Shown here: in pieces, positions 44,962 to 52,579 of the stretch
Numbering within the stretch: the first letter of the stretch is position 1
Layout: every line of letters begins with the position of its first letter
From: Enterocloster lavalensis
GTDB lineage: Bacteria; Bacillota; Clostridia; Lachnospirales; Lachnospiraceae
DNA: 64,000 nucleotides
Assembly: GCF_902364025.1 (NCBI RefSeq)
Contig: NZ_CABJCG010000013.1
Coordinates: 62,001-126,000 of the forward strand
Direction of reading: 5' to 3'
Translations under genes and position numbers: made by a program
Notes under the pieces: generated by a model
Told to the model about the DNA's origin: nothing
The model's database searches: none
Seen by the model: the letters and a program-made list of their open reading frames with translations, nothing else

Positions 44962-45648
44962 CTATTCGTCCGCGAACCGGTACCCCACTCCCACCTCCGT
45001 GAGAATGAAGCGCGGGTTGGCGGTGTCGTCCTCGATCTTGCGCCGGATATTCGCCATAAACACCCGCAGAGACTGGTAATCGTCCGTTGTGTCATAGCCC
45101 CACACCTGGTTCTGGATGTAATGGTGCGTCAGCACCTTGCCGCTGTTGTTCACCAGCAGCGTCATCATCTTGTACTCGATGGGCGTCAGATGGATCTCCT
45201 GCCCATGGACAAAGATCTTGCGCTTCTCAAAATCAATTTTCAGAGAGTCCAGCTCGAACTCGGACATCTGCTTCTTCACCGTCCCCTTGTGGCGCAGGGC
45301 CACCCGGATCCGGGCCAGCAGCTCCTCCGCGTTGAAGGGCTTCATCACAAAATCGTCCGCCCCCTCGTCCAATGCCGACACCTTCTCCCGCTCCTGTCCT
45401 CTGGCGGACACGATGATGATGGGCACCTCGGACTTCTGGCGGACCTGACGCAGAACCTCCATGCCGTCGATGTCCGGCAGCCCTAAATCCAGCAGAATCA
45501 GGTCGGGATTGTCCGCGTAAAAATAGGAGATACCCGACAAGCCGTTGTCCGCCAGGATGTATTTATACCCCTTGGTCTGCAGGGATATCTTCAGAAAGTT
45601 CTGAATGGTTTTGTCGTCCTCGATCACCAGTATTGTCAGTTCATTCAC
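44962..45648 (-). CDS. kdpE: KdpE-like OmpR-family response regulator
   Basis: 228 aa. Receiver domain with EDD (10-12), phosphoacceptor Asp54 (LLDLGLPDIDG), Ser/Thr switch in IIVSARGQE and Lys in MKPF. A C-terminal winged helix follows (about 135-226, IHLTPIEYKMMTLLVNNSGKV...RVFMANIRRKIE...VGVGYRF). The start overlaps the kinase stop by 8 nt. It is the partner of the adjacent kinase and the expected activator of kdpFABC, probably at the TATAAAGAT repeats. Confidence 0.93.
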   Translation of the reverse strand: MNELTILVIEDDKTIQNFLKISLQTKGYKYILADNGLSGISYFYADNPDLILLDLGLPDIDGMEVLRQVRQKSEVPIIIVSARGQEREKVSALDEGADDFVMKPFNAEELLARIRVALRHKGTVKKQMSEFELDSLKIDFEKRKIFVHGQEIHLTPIEYKMMTLLVNNSGKVLTHHYIQNQVWGYDTTDDYQSLRVFMANIRRKIEDDTANPRFILTEVGVGYRFADE

Positions 45649-47125
45649 CTTTCATGTCCTCCATCGGCATTTCTACAGAAAAAGTCGCCCCACCGGCGCT
45701 GTTGTTGAAGGCCGAGATTCTTCCGCCCTGGGCCTCCACAATGGCCTTGCAGATGGTGAGCCCCAGGCCCACCCCCCGCTGGCGGTCGCCGTCCTGATAC
45801 GCGGTGGTAAAGAAATTGTCAAATATCTGCGCCATCTTGCCCTCCGGGATTCCCACCCCGTCGTCGGAGACCTGGAACCGGATGTTGTTTCCCACCCGCT
45901 CCGCGGAAATGGTCACGGTGGTTCCCTCGCCGGAATGGCGGAAGGCGTTGTCCAGCAGATTCACCAGCACCTGGATGAACAGGCGCCCGTCCACGGAAAA
46001 GAGCAGAATCTCCTCCGGCGTTTTCGTCTTAAGGCGGTGGGTCCCCACGCGCTTGGACACCAGTTTTACCGCGGAGCCGATGATATCGTCCACCACCTCC
46101 TTGGTCTTATTGATATCCAGCCTGCCCTCCTGGATTCTGGTCAGATTCAGCAGGTTTTCCACCATGGTGCTCAGCCACTCCGTGTCCTTGCAGATGTCCT
46201 TTAACATCCCCCGGACCGTGTCCTGGTCGATAATCCCGATGTTGTCGCACAGGAAACCGGCGTTGCTGCCGATGCCGGTCAGGGGCGTGCGCAGGTCGTG
46301 GGAGATGCTGCGCAGCAGCGTGCTCTTTAAGCGCTCCCGCTCCATCTGGATGCGGTTGTTCTCCTTCTCCCGGCTTAGCTGCTCCCGCTCGATCACCAGG
46401 GTGATCTGGGAGATCACCGTGTCCACGTAGACCTTCTCCTCCTCCCGGAGGGACCAGTCCGTGCAGTCGAACACAATCACGCCGTAGGTCTTTTCCCGGT
46501 TCTTGATGGGGATATAAAGGCCGCTGTCGCCCGGGAACTGGCACTCCCCATGGCCGCAGGGGAGGGACTGGTTGTAGCACCACTCCGCCAGTGCGTTGGG
46601 AAATTCCTCCCGCTCGCTCTCTTTGAGCATCACGGTCACCCGCTTGCCCGTCAGGCCCGCCAGGCTCTCCTCGCTGTAGCGCTTGATCTCGTCAAAGCCG
46701 GAAACGTTAAGAAAGCCGTTTCCGATGGTATTGATCTTGCTTGTGATCTCCCGTTTCTTGTTGGCGATCTGCATCTGGCGCTGTAATTTTACCATCAGGG
46801 TGGAGACGATAACCGCCACCACCACGAAAATCAACACGGAGATCGCGTAGTTGGCATCGTACATATGAAATGTCAGCTTCGGCTCCGTAAACAGGTAGTT
46901 GAAGGTCAGCGCGAACACAAACGCCGAGAGAATTCCCCAGGTCAGGCTGCCGGTCAGCACGATGCTGATCAGAACGCCCACCAGATAGACCAACAGCAGA
47001 TTTTCCGCCCGCAGGCCCGCTCTGCTCATCAGAATTGCCAGCATCGTGGACAATACCCAAATAATGGCGACTTTCATCCACGCTCCCACAAACTGCGCCA
47101 CTTCTTTTCCGTATTCATGAGACAT
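45641..47125 (-). CDS. DUF4118-GAF histidine kinase (KdpD kinase half)
   Basis: 494 aa. Four N-terminal transmembrane helices of the KdpD/DUF4118 type (about 17-112, including TFNYLFTEPKLTF) are followed by a GAF domain (about 125-240) and HisKA with phospho-His276 in SISHDLRTPLTG. The HATPase domain closes it (LVNLLDNAFRHSG, DDGVGIPEGKM, GVGLGLTICKAIVEAQGG). It corresponds to the C-terminal half of KdpD and lacks the cytoplasmic KdpD/Usp domains, which occur in the separate protein at 38100-40070. GGAGGG lies ~11 nt upstream of ATG 47125. Co-translated with kdpE. Confidence 0.92.
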   Translation of the reverse strand: MSHEYGKEVAQFVGAWMKVAIIWVLSTMLAILMSRAGLRAENLLLVYLVGVLISIVLTGSLTWGILSAFVFALTFNYLFTEPKLTFHMYDANYAISVLIFVVVAVIVSTLMVKLQRQMQIANKKREITSKINTIGNGFLNVSGFDEIKRYSEESLAGLTGKRVTVMLKESEREEFPNALAEWCYNQSLPCGHGECQFPGDSGLYIPIKNREKTYGVIVFDCTDWSLREEEKVYVDTVISQITLVIEREQLSREKENNRIQMERERLKSTLLRSISHDLRTPLTGIGSNAGFLCDNIGIIDQDTVRGMLKDICKDTEWLSTMVENLLNLTRIQEGRLDINKTKEVVDDIIGSAVKLVSKRVGTHRLKTKTPEEILLFSVDGRLFIQVLVNLLDNAFRHSGEGTTVTISAERVGNNIRFQVSDDGVGIPEGKMAQIFDNFFTTAYQDGDRQRGVGLGLTICKAIVEAQGGRISAFNNSAGGATFSVEMPMEDMKGE

Positions 47126-47163
47126 ATAAACTGTTTCCCTCCAGCAAATGCCGTCCGGGCCGG

Positions 47164-47556
47164 TCAGCCCTCTGCGGCGTATGCGGCTAAAAGCCGGGCC
47201 GGGCTGACGGCGCGGTCCACGCCCAGGCTTTCAAAAATCTCCACATTGGCCGGATTCCGGACCAGGCACGCGGTTTTCTCCGCCGCAAACAGGCGCTTGG
47301 CCATCTGGCACACCTCCAGATTGTCGGCGTCCTCCGGCAGCAGCGCCAGAAACAGGCCGCAGCCCCGGATTCCGGCGTCCGCCAGCACATCCTCCCGGCA
47401 GGGGTCCCCGCAGGTCACGGACATGTCGTATTTTGCGGACAGGTGCTCGCAGAAGGCGCGGTCCTCCTGGATCACCGCCACCTTGTGCCCCGCCTCTCTC
47501 AAAAGGCCGGTCAGATAATCCGCCGTCTCCCTGCCTCCGGCAACCGCAATCTTCAT
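47164..47556 (-). CDS. Single-domain TrkA-N (RCK-N) protein, second copy
   Basis: 130 aa Rossmann-like domain (MKIAVAGGRETADYLTGLLREAGHKV; DPCREDVLADAGIRGCGLFLALLPEDADNL). The nucleotide-binding glycine pattern is G-G-R-E-T, weaker than the usual GxGxxG. There is no TrkA-C domain. AGGAGG precedes ATG 47556, whose ATGA overlaps the stop of the first copy. Such proteins normally gate Trk/Ktr K+ channels, but no channel gene is present here, only Kdp. Confidence 0.85.
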   Translation of the reverse strand: MKIAVAGGRETADYLTGLLREAGHKVAVIQEDRAFCEHLSAKYDMSVTCGDPCREDVLADAGIRGCGLFLALLPEDADNLEVCQMAKRLFAAEKTACLVRNPANVEIFESLGVDRAVSPARLLAAYAAEG

Positions 47557-47990
47557 ACGGCCTCCTTCCGGCAGGCCTCGCCCACCAGCCGCGCGCACTC
47601 TTCAGCCGACGCCTCCAGCGGGCAGATGGTCTTGATACCCGAACCGCCGATGATTTTCTGGCGCTGCTGGTCCTCCAGCATCACGTACACGTGCTCGACC
47701 TCCATGAGACAGCGGGCGATCTGGCCCACCATCAGGTTTACATTGTCATTCTGGGTGGCTGCAATGAACGCCACGGCCTTTCCGGCTCCGCACCGCTCCA
47801 GCACCTTGGGGTCCGTCACGTCCCCCTCCACCTGGTTTCCGTTAAAATCTTCCGGCAGCTTGCGAAACGCGTCCCTCCGGCTGTCCACCACCACAACGTC
47901 GTAGCCTTTGCCGGAGAGCTGGCCGGCCAACCTTGCCCCCCATTGACTGGAACCGGCAATCACGATCTTTTTACCCTTGCGAAATAACAT
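47553..47990 (-). CDS. Single-domain TrkA-N (RCK-N) protein, first copy
   Basis: 145 aa. Rossmann fold with IVIAGSSQWGARLAGQLSGKGYDVVVVD, the acidic end of beta-2 (VDSRRDAF) suggesting NAD(H) or ATP binding, and GDVTDPKVLERCGAGKAVAFIAATQNDNVN. No TrkA-C domain. I start at ATG 47990 (GAGGAGGG, 6-nt spacer); ATG 48008 lies upstream of that site. It is the first gene of the four-gene regulatory transcript TrkA-N, TrkA-N, kinase, KdpE. Confidence 0.87.
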   Translation of the reverse strand: MLFRKGKKIVIAGSSQWGARLAGQLSGKGYDVVVVDSRRDAFRKLPEDFNGNQVEGDVTDPKVLERCGAGKAVAFIAATQNDNVNLMVGQIARCLMEVEHVYVMLEDQQRQKIIGGSGIKTICPLEASAEECARLVGEACRKEAV

Positions 47991-48073
47991 AGTACGCCCT
48001 CCTCTCATCTATATCCTGATTTAATTTTAACCGCAGAATATATAAAGAAGATAGACAAAATTTCCCGGGGCCG

Positions 48074-48104
48074 TATAAAGATTCTATAAAGATACTATAA
48101 AGAC
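48074..48104 (-). promoter_or_regulatory. Triple TATAAAGAT direct repeat (probable KdpE operator)
   Basis: TATAAAGATTC (48074-48084), TATAAAGATAC (48085-48095) and TATAAAGAC (48096-48104) follow each other with an exact 11-bp period. This is the tandem, same-face pattern used by OmpR-type regulators. The site is 84-114 bp upstream of the first TrkA-N gene, so the regulatory operon is probably autoregulated. Confidence 0.65.
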
Positions 48105-48116
48105 GTCTTTTCCGGC

Positions 48117-49118
48117 TCAGCCCAGCGCCTTTGCCCGCAAAATGGCCTGATCCGCGTCCGCCTCCATACGCGCAAAATCCTCGTTTGTCAGCTCCACGCC
48201 TGCGGACTTCACATTTTCCGCGATCTGATGAAGCTTCCTGGCCCCGCACAGAATGTTGAACCGCGGGCTGCGTTTTATGGACCAGGCGATCACCAGGTTG
48301 GCGATGGAACAGTTGTATTGATCCGTCAGATCCCGCCAGCCCGCCATCATCTCATTGGCGATGGCGATGGTCTGTGGCCTCCACCAGAGCTTGTTCTCCC
48401 TGGCCTCCCCGGGCTTCGGAACGTAGCTGTCCGGCACCGTGCCGGTGAGCAGCCCCTGCTCGATGGGGGAATAGGTCTGAAGGGTGACGGAATTGGCCTC
48501 GCAGTACGGCAGCAGTTCCTCCTCCACCCGTCGGTCCAGCATGCTGTATTTCTCCTGGATCACATCCAGCTGGCCGCTCTGCCGGTACTCCTCCAGGTGG
48601 CGCACCTGCACGTTGGACGCGCCGATGGCCCGGATTTTGCCCTCCTCCTTCATGCGCATGAGCTCGCCCATGGTCTCTGCGATGGGCACCAGACCGTAGG
48701 TTTTGCACTGCCAATGGGTGTAATAGACGTCGATATAGTCCGTACCCAGCGCCTTTAAGCTCAGCTCCAGATCCCGGCGGATGGCCTGGGGGCGCAGATC
48801 CCGGTGCACCCGGTGTCCGTCCCCGGTGAAATGGTACTCGCCGCCGTCGTCATACCACTGCAGGCCGCATTTGGTGGACAAAATCACCTCGTGGCGGCGG
48901 CCCTTAACGGCCTTTCCCACCACCTCCTCGCTGTGCCCGAAGCCGTAGACCCGGGCCGTGTCAATCCAGTTGATCCCCTGGTCCAGGGCCGCGTGGATGG
49001 TGCGGATGGACTCAGCGTCGTCGTTATCCCCCCACCAGGTTCCCCCTCCGATCGCCCATGCGCCCATGGACATTTCACTGGCAAATATTCCCGATGTTCC
49101 GATCTCTCTTTGCTTCAT
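48117..49118 (-). CDS. Aldo/keto reductase
   Basis: 333 aa NAD(P)H-dependent oxidoreductase with a TIM barrel. The catalytic tetrad is visible: Asp in DTARVYGFGHSEEVVG with Tyr58-like YGFGHSE, Lys in STKCGLQW and His in YYTHWQ. The C-terminal cofactor region contains LVIAWSIKRSPRFNILCGARKLHQIAEN. The sequence resembles the YghZ/general-stress Gsp69-type branch. The substrate is unknown. A GGGAG site supports ATG 49118. It lies upstream of the potassium regulon but is separated from it by the triple repeat. Confidence 0.9.
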   Translation of the reverse strand: MKQREIGTSGIFASEMSMGAWAIGGGTWWGDNDDAESIRTIHAALDQGINWIDTARVYGFGHSEEVVGKAVKGRRHEVILSTKCGLQWYDDGGEYHFTGDGHRVHRDLRPQAIRRDLELSLKALGTDYIDVYYTHWQCKTYGLVPIAETMGELMRMKEEGKIRAIGASNVQVRHLEEYRQSGQLDVIQEKYSMLDRRVEEELLPYCEANSVTLQTYSPIEQGLLTGTVPDSYVPKPGEARENKLWWRPQTIAIANEMMAGWRDLTDQYNCSIANLVIAWSIKRSPRFNILCGARKLHQIAENVKSAGVELTNEDFARMEADADQAILRAKALG

Positions 49119-49155
49119 ACCTCGACTCCCTTCGTCTGTTTTAAACTTGCTGGTT

Positions 49156-49890
49156 TTAATCGGCCCTGACCGCGCTGACTAACAGCATCATGGGCCGGCG
49201 CAGTTCGTCCGCCATTCCGGGGATTTCCATCATCTCCGGGTCAGGCCTTGGCTCCACCACGGCCTGGATCCGGAATCCGTGGGTCAGGAGCCCGTTTAAG
49301 TAGGTGGTCAGGGTCTTGTGCTGCTTGACCACGTGTTCACCCAGAAATACCGCGTCCCTGGGACCTTCCTCAAAATACCGGTCCACCGGCCAGTGCAGAA
49401 TCTTCCCGTCCTCCCCGTAGATCCAGTCCTGGCTCCCGTAAGCGGTGAAAATAGGATGCTCTGCGGAGAACACGAAGATTCCCCCGGGCCGCAGGCAGCG
49501 GTTCACGCCCCGGCAGACCGCCGCGAAATCGTCGATGTAGTGCAGGGCCAGGGAGCTGATCACCACGTCGAAGGCTTCCCGGGGGTATTCATATTCCAGA
49601 ATGCCGCACTGTCGGTATTCGATGCGGTCGGAAAAGTTGCGTTCTTTTGCCTCCTCCAGCATATTGGCGGATAAATCGATCCCCAGGGCCCGCCTGGCTC
49701 CCCGGTCCACCGCGTACTTGCAGTGCCAGCCGAAACCACAGCCCAGGTCCAACACGTCCTTGCCTGCAAAATCCGGCAGAAGCTTTTGCAGCTCGTGCCA
49801 CTCGCCCGCGCCTTTCAGGCCGTCCGTGGAACGGGACATCTGCTTGTACTGGTTGAAAAATGCTTCTTTGTCGTATTCGTTGTATTCCAT
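49156..49890 (-). CDS. SAM-dependent methyltransferase (class I)
   Basis: 244 aa. Motif I VLDLGCGFGWHCKYAVDRGA (about 46-65), motif II acidic residue in GIDLSANML, and motif IV FDVVISSLALHYIDD show a Rossmann-fold methyltransferase of the UbiE/Methyltransf_11 type. The C-terminal half (FSAEHPIFTAYGSQDWIY..., LLTHGFRIQAVVEPRPD) matches small-molecule methyltransferases of unknown substrate. AGGAGG is 6-7 nt upstream of ATG 49890. It is 9 bp downstream of the DUF2809 gene, in the same transcript. Confidence 0.88.
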   Translation of the reverse strand: MEYNEYDKEAFFNQYKQMSRSTDGLKGAGEWHELQKLLPDFAGKDVLDLGCGFGWHCKYAVDRGARRALGIDLSANMLEEAKERNFSDRIEYRQCGILEYEYPREAFDVVISSLALHYIDDFAAVCRGVNRCLRPGGIFVFSAEHPIFTAYGSQDWIYGEDGKILHWPVDRYFEEGPRDAVFLGEHVVKQHKTLTTYLNGLLTHGFRIQAVVEPRPDPEMMEIPGMADELRRPMMLLVSAVRAD

Positions 49891-49899
49891 ATGATCCTC

Positions 49900-50292
49900 C
49901 TACTTTCTCCGACCGCGCGCACAGCGCTCCGCAAGCGCCAGAACCAGGCAGCCGGTCCCATAACATAGTATATCCGCCCAGTCGAACACCGATCCAAGCA
50001 CCACCCGGGCGACGGGGTTTGCAGCGAAAACCGGCAGGTCCGAAAGGTTCAGGAATTGCAGCCATTCCACCAGAACCGCAAACCAGAACACGTAAAGCGG
50101 CAGCCGCTTCCACCCCCGCGGACGGACGGCCCGCACAAAACAATACACCACCCAGACAACCATCACGTCCCCCAGGTACGGCCGCACAAACCGGTCCCGC
50201 ACCCGTAGCGCGATAAACGCTTCCAGGGCAAATAAGGCCAGGAAGGCCAGGGTGTATCTGAGCCGAAGTTGATTATTTGTTACTTTCTCCAT
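49900..50292 (-). CDS. DUF2809 family small membrane protein
   Basis: 130 aa with four predicted transmembrane helices (about 12-30, 43-58, 65-85 and 108-125). The motif RPYLGDVMVVWVVYCFVRA and the ending DWADILCYGTGCLVLALAE are characteristic of DUF2809, whose function is unknown. ATG 50292 follows GGGAGGAAG. A terminator hairpin and a structured stretch lie within its presumed leader. Confidence 0.85.
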   Translation of the reverse strand: MEKVTNNQLRLRYTLAFLALFALEAFIALRVRDRFVRPYLGDVMVVWVVYCFVRAVRPRGWKRLPLYVFWFAVLVEWLQFLNLSDLPVFAANPVARVVLGSVFDWADILCYGTGCLVLALAERCARGRRK

Positions 50293-50363
50293 GACTTCCT
50301 CCCTTGGGGGCCTGGGGGCGGGGTAGCGCCCGGGGGGCTTGCGCCAACGGCCCTTTGCATCCA

Positions 50364-50409
50364 ACAAAAAGATGGGAGACTGCCGCCGCCGGGGCCGCCT
50401 CTCCCATCT
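50364..50409 (-). terminator. Terminator hairpin in the leader of the DUF2809 gene
   Basis: On the minus strand AGATGGGAGA (50409-50400) pairs with TCTCCCATCT (50379-50370), followed by TTTTTG. It lies 72 nt upstream of the DUF2809 start codon and downstream of a TGA-extended TATAAT (50473-50468). It therefore looks like an attenuator, or is left over from a lost upstream gene. Confidence 0.65.
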
Positions 50410-50471
50410 GTATCTCTATGCCTTCGACGTGCGCCGGTTTCCCGGACATGCAGCGTCAAGTGCTCCTATTA

Positions 50472-50528
50472 TATCATAAACGCGAAACTCGTGAAAGACC
50501 TCGTGATCTGTTTCGGTATGGATTCTCA
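50472..50528. repeat. Dispersed 60-bp repeat, copy B (interrupted by the 2.25-kb transposon)
   Basis: CATAAAC...CTCGTGAAAGACCTCG...TGTTTCGGTATGGATTCTCACC matches 23443-23496. Joined across the transposon (after removing one target copy), the site reads GGATTCTCACCGGATTCATGAGAACCC, whose outer GGATTCTCA/TGAGAACCC is an imperfect palindrome. Confidence 0.6.
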
Positions 50529-50536
50529 CCGGATTC

Positions 50537-50615
50537 GTTACTGTTCAGAGGCCAATGTCAGTTAGTTAAATGTCAGATGAAGGGAAGTGTATTTCTACAA
50601 ATGGATATCTAACAC
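50537..50615. repeat. Outer left transposon end (79-bp direct repeat, copy 1)
   Basis: It is identical to 51221-51299 except at two positions. It starts at the target duplication and contains the 33-bp terminal inverted repeat. Confidence 0.9.
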
Positions 50616-50871
50616 ATCTGCTACTGATGGTAAACGCCCGCTGAACGAAAAGGACGATGACAATCACACGCCATCCGGGCCATCTGGTGGCAAAGAAGAA
50701 AAGACAATTAAAGCAAGTACGTCTGATCCGGAAAGTGGATGGTTCCGCAAAGGGGAGCATAAGAAGGTTGTTACACATCACATATGGGAACCATATCTGG
50801 AAATGTGTGAAGATATCCGTCATACCTATGTGGATGAGGATACGCACGAATTGAAGTCTCCTGAAATTTGA
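50616..50871 (+). pseudogene. IS1182-type transposase remnant
   Basis: A continuous frame reads GKRPLNEKDDDNHTPSG, then KTIKASTSDPESGWFRKGEHKKV, which I recognise as the DDE-core lead-in of IS1182-family transposases (STTDPESG..KGEHKK). It then jumps to HHIWEPYLEMCEDIRHT, a segment that normally lies ~100 or more residues later. The middle, with catalytic residues, is therefore deleted, and the frame has no start signal of its own (the track of codons runs in from the transposon end). It is inactive. Confidence 0.65.
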
Positions 50872-50953
50872 ATCATGCAGAAAAGTAACAAGAGATATGA
50901 TGTAATCAAGGCGCTACCACCCCTAGACAGGTAGAGAAAGGGGGTGTGCGCCA

Positions 50954-51040
50954 ATGGGCGAAATACCATCGTTCATACTTCCTGTACTGGCAAGTGTGGT
51001 TGCGTACTACATATGCAAATGGCTGAACAGAGAGGATTGA
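50954..51040 (+). CDS. 28-residue hydrophobic peptide with structured leader
   Basis: MGEIPSFILPVLASVVAYYI followed by CKWLNRED: one short transmembrane helix and a Lys-Trp-Leu plus acidic tail. I recall near-identical small proteins (ending SVVAYYICKWLD) in many gut Firmicutes, but no function is assigned that I know. AAAGGGGG lies 9 nt upstream. It is buried in a hairpin: GGCGC (50910-50914) with GCGCC (50948-50952) and CACCCC (50918-50923) with GGGGTG (50941-50946). A 13-bp-stem terminator follows 43 nt after the stop. Size, hydrophobicity and the sequestered site resemble type I toxins; this is inference only. Confidence 0.65.
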   Translation: MGEIPSFILPVLASVVAYYICKWLNRED

Positions 51041-51083
51041 GGTAGCCAGCCTAGGGAATAAGCCACCCTCCCAAAACGGAATA

Positions 51084-51116
51084 GAAAGCCCCCAGAGTAG
51101 CAGTCTGGGGGCTTTC
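51084..51116. terminator. Terminator of the 28-residue gene
   Basis: GAAAGCCCCCAGA (51084-51096) and TCTGGGGGCTTTC (51104-51116) form a perfect 13-bp stem with a 7-nt loop. The run is symmetrical, so it may act in both directions, though no long U-tract follows. Confidence 0.75.
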
Positions 51117-51220
51117 GTGCGCTCAATGAGCGTACCATCGTTTTCTGATGACAGTATAACATATGCAAATTAAAATAGCAATATTCTTTTATCATAATTA
51201 ATTGCAATACCCGTCTTTAG

Positions 51221-51299
51221 GTTACTGTTCAGAGGCCAATGTCAGTTAGTTAAATGTCAGATAAAGGGAAGTGTATTTCCACAAATGGATATCTAACAC
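51221..51299. repeat. Inner left transposon end (79-bp direct repeat, copy 2)
   Basis: It has the same 79 bp as 50537-50615 with two substitutions. It marks the left end of the 1,569-bp IS proper (51221-52789). The bases to its left (GTCTTTAG) do not match the target duplication. The stretch 51300-51483 holds no gene. Confidence 0.9.
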
Positions 51300-51483
51300 T
51301 CAAAATAGAGGAATTTATGGAGAAAGGGCCCAGATTTATCCAATACGGTTGGCCTTGATTTTATTTTAACTACGACAAACAAGCAGATTTACATCTGCTT
51401 CAAAAGGGTCTAATAGTTGTTAGTGGAACTGTTTTATGCTGCACGATATATAAAATATTGGGGTTTTCGGAAATGAGCTGTTT

Positions 51484-52579
51484 TCAATCGGGGATATTGG
51501 CAGCCATTGAGAAATTCACTTTGTATTCATATTTAGTGTTTCCCTTTTTTAGGATTGTTTGATTAATGAGTGTTTCTGTCATGTTGTATGCAATCAGCTT
51601 TGCCCATATTTCCTGTTTGATGTAGCCTGGTCTGCAGGAATGAAAGTTGCTCAGCCTGTATATTTCAGCTTGCGGAAAGATCCCTCGATGGCCCATCTGG
51701 CATCGTATAGAAGTCTGATGTGTTCAGAGGGAAATTCCTCTGTAGGCAGATTGGTCACAATGCATTCATAAGAATCGTCCGCAATGGGAAACCTTACAAT
51801 CCGGAACGACAAATCATACGTGTCCAGGGCCCCGTATGCAGCGTAGTCGAAAGAAGCGTCAGCATCCACAAAACGTTTGTAGAAGCCTTCTACGATCGGG
51901 ATTGTTTTTTATGACTGCGGACCAAAGTAACATTTACCTGACAATCAAAGGAATCCACGTCCGGGATATCAAACTTTCCAACAAGTCCTTTGGAATGGAT
52001 GTCTTTGGTACGGAACAAAAAATACTGGTTCTTTTCCATGCCATGAGCCATGTTGTTATAAGAGCAATAGCCCCTGTCACCGACAAAGACATCTTGGGAG
52101 CCAGGCAGCGTGGTGTGCCGGTCTACCATGTCGCAGAAAGCCCGGAATTCATCTTTTTGGCGAACCGGCTGGATCCGTGCATCTGTATAAGTATGCTTCT
52201 GCAGGTCATATAACGCATTCAGGTGCATACTATAAAATCCCTTCACGGAATGCCCCTCGGAAACAAAATATTCGGGAGGTGAAAAAGAAGGTTTGCTGAA
52301 AAAAGTAAAGGTAGAGCCATCCAAGGCAAGGCAACGATAGTCTGAGTTTTTTTCCTAGCCAGGACAGAGGAATTAAACTGATAAAAGCAGCCTCCAGGGC
52401 CTCCGGTTTTAGTTTTGCCCGCTGTTGATTAAAAACGGAAGCGGATGGAGTATTTGGAACCATACCAAAGAAATTGAGAAGTTCCAGTCTGGTGCTGGAT
52501 GAACCGCATAAAGAGAGATATTGTCTGCAATCTGATTGACAGCATCCGAAAAAGCAGATTTGATTGATTCATGGGGCAT
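51484..52579 (-). pseudogene. IS4-family transposase, broken by several frameshifts
   Basis: A start with a perfect AAGGAGG site (ATG 52579, MPHESIKSAFSDAVNQIADN) is followed by segments in shifting frames. They are MVPNTPSASVFNQQRAKLKPEA, LDGSTFTFFSKPSF with DVFVGDRGYCSYNN (second catalytic Asp), and YDARWAIEGSFRKLKY, which fits the IS4 Y-2-R-3-E-6-K signature exactly. The last is SNFHSCRPGYIKQEIWAKLIAYN. Frame changes are needed near 52460, 52330, 51880 and 51670. The gene cannot make an active enzyme without correction, so movement of related elements would need an intact copy elsewhere. Confidence 0.85.

Noticed and set aside
50427-50460. DUF2809 leader hairpin as a SAM, preQ1 or ZTP riboswitch.
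   Set aside because: None of the conserved core motifs of those classes is present; it is listed only as an unknown candidate.
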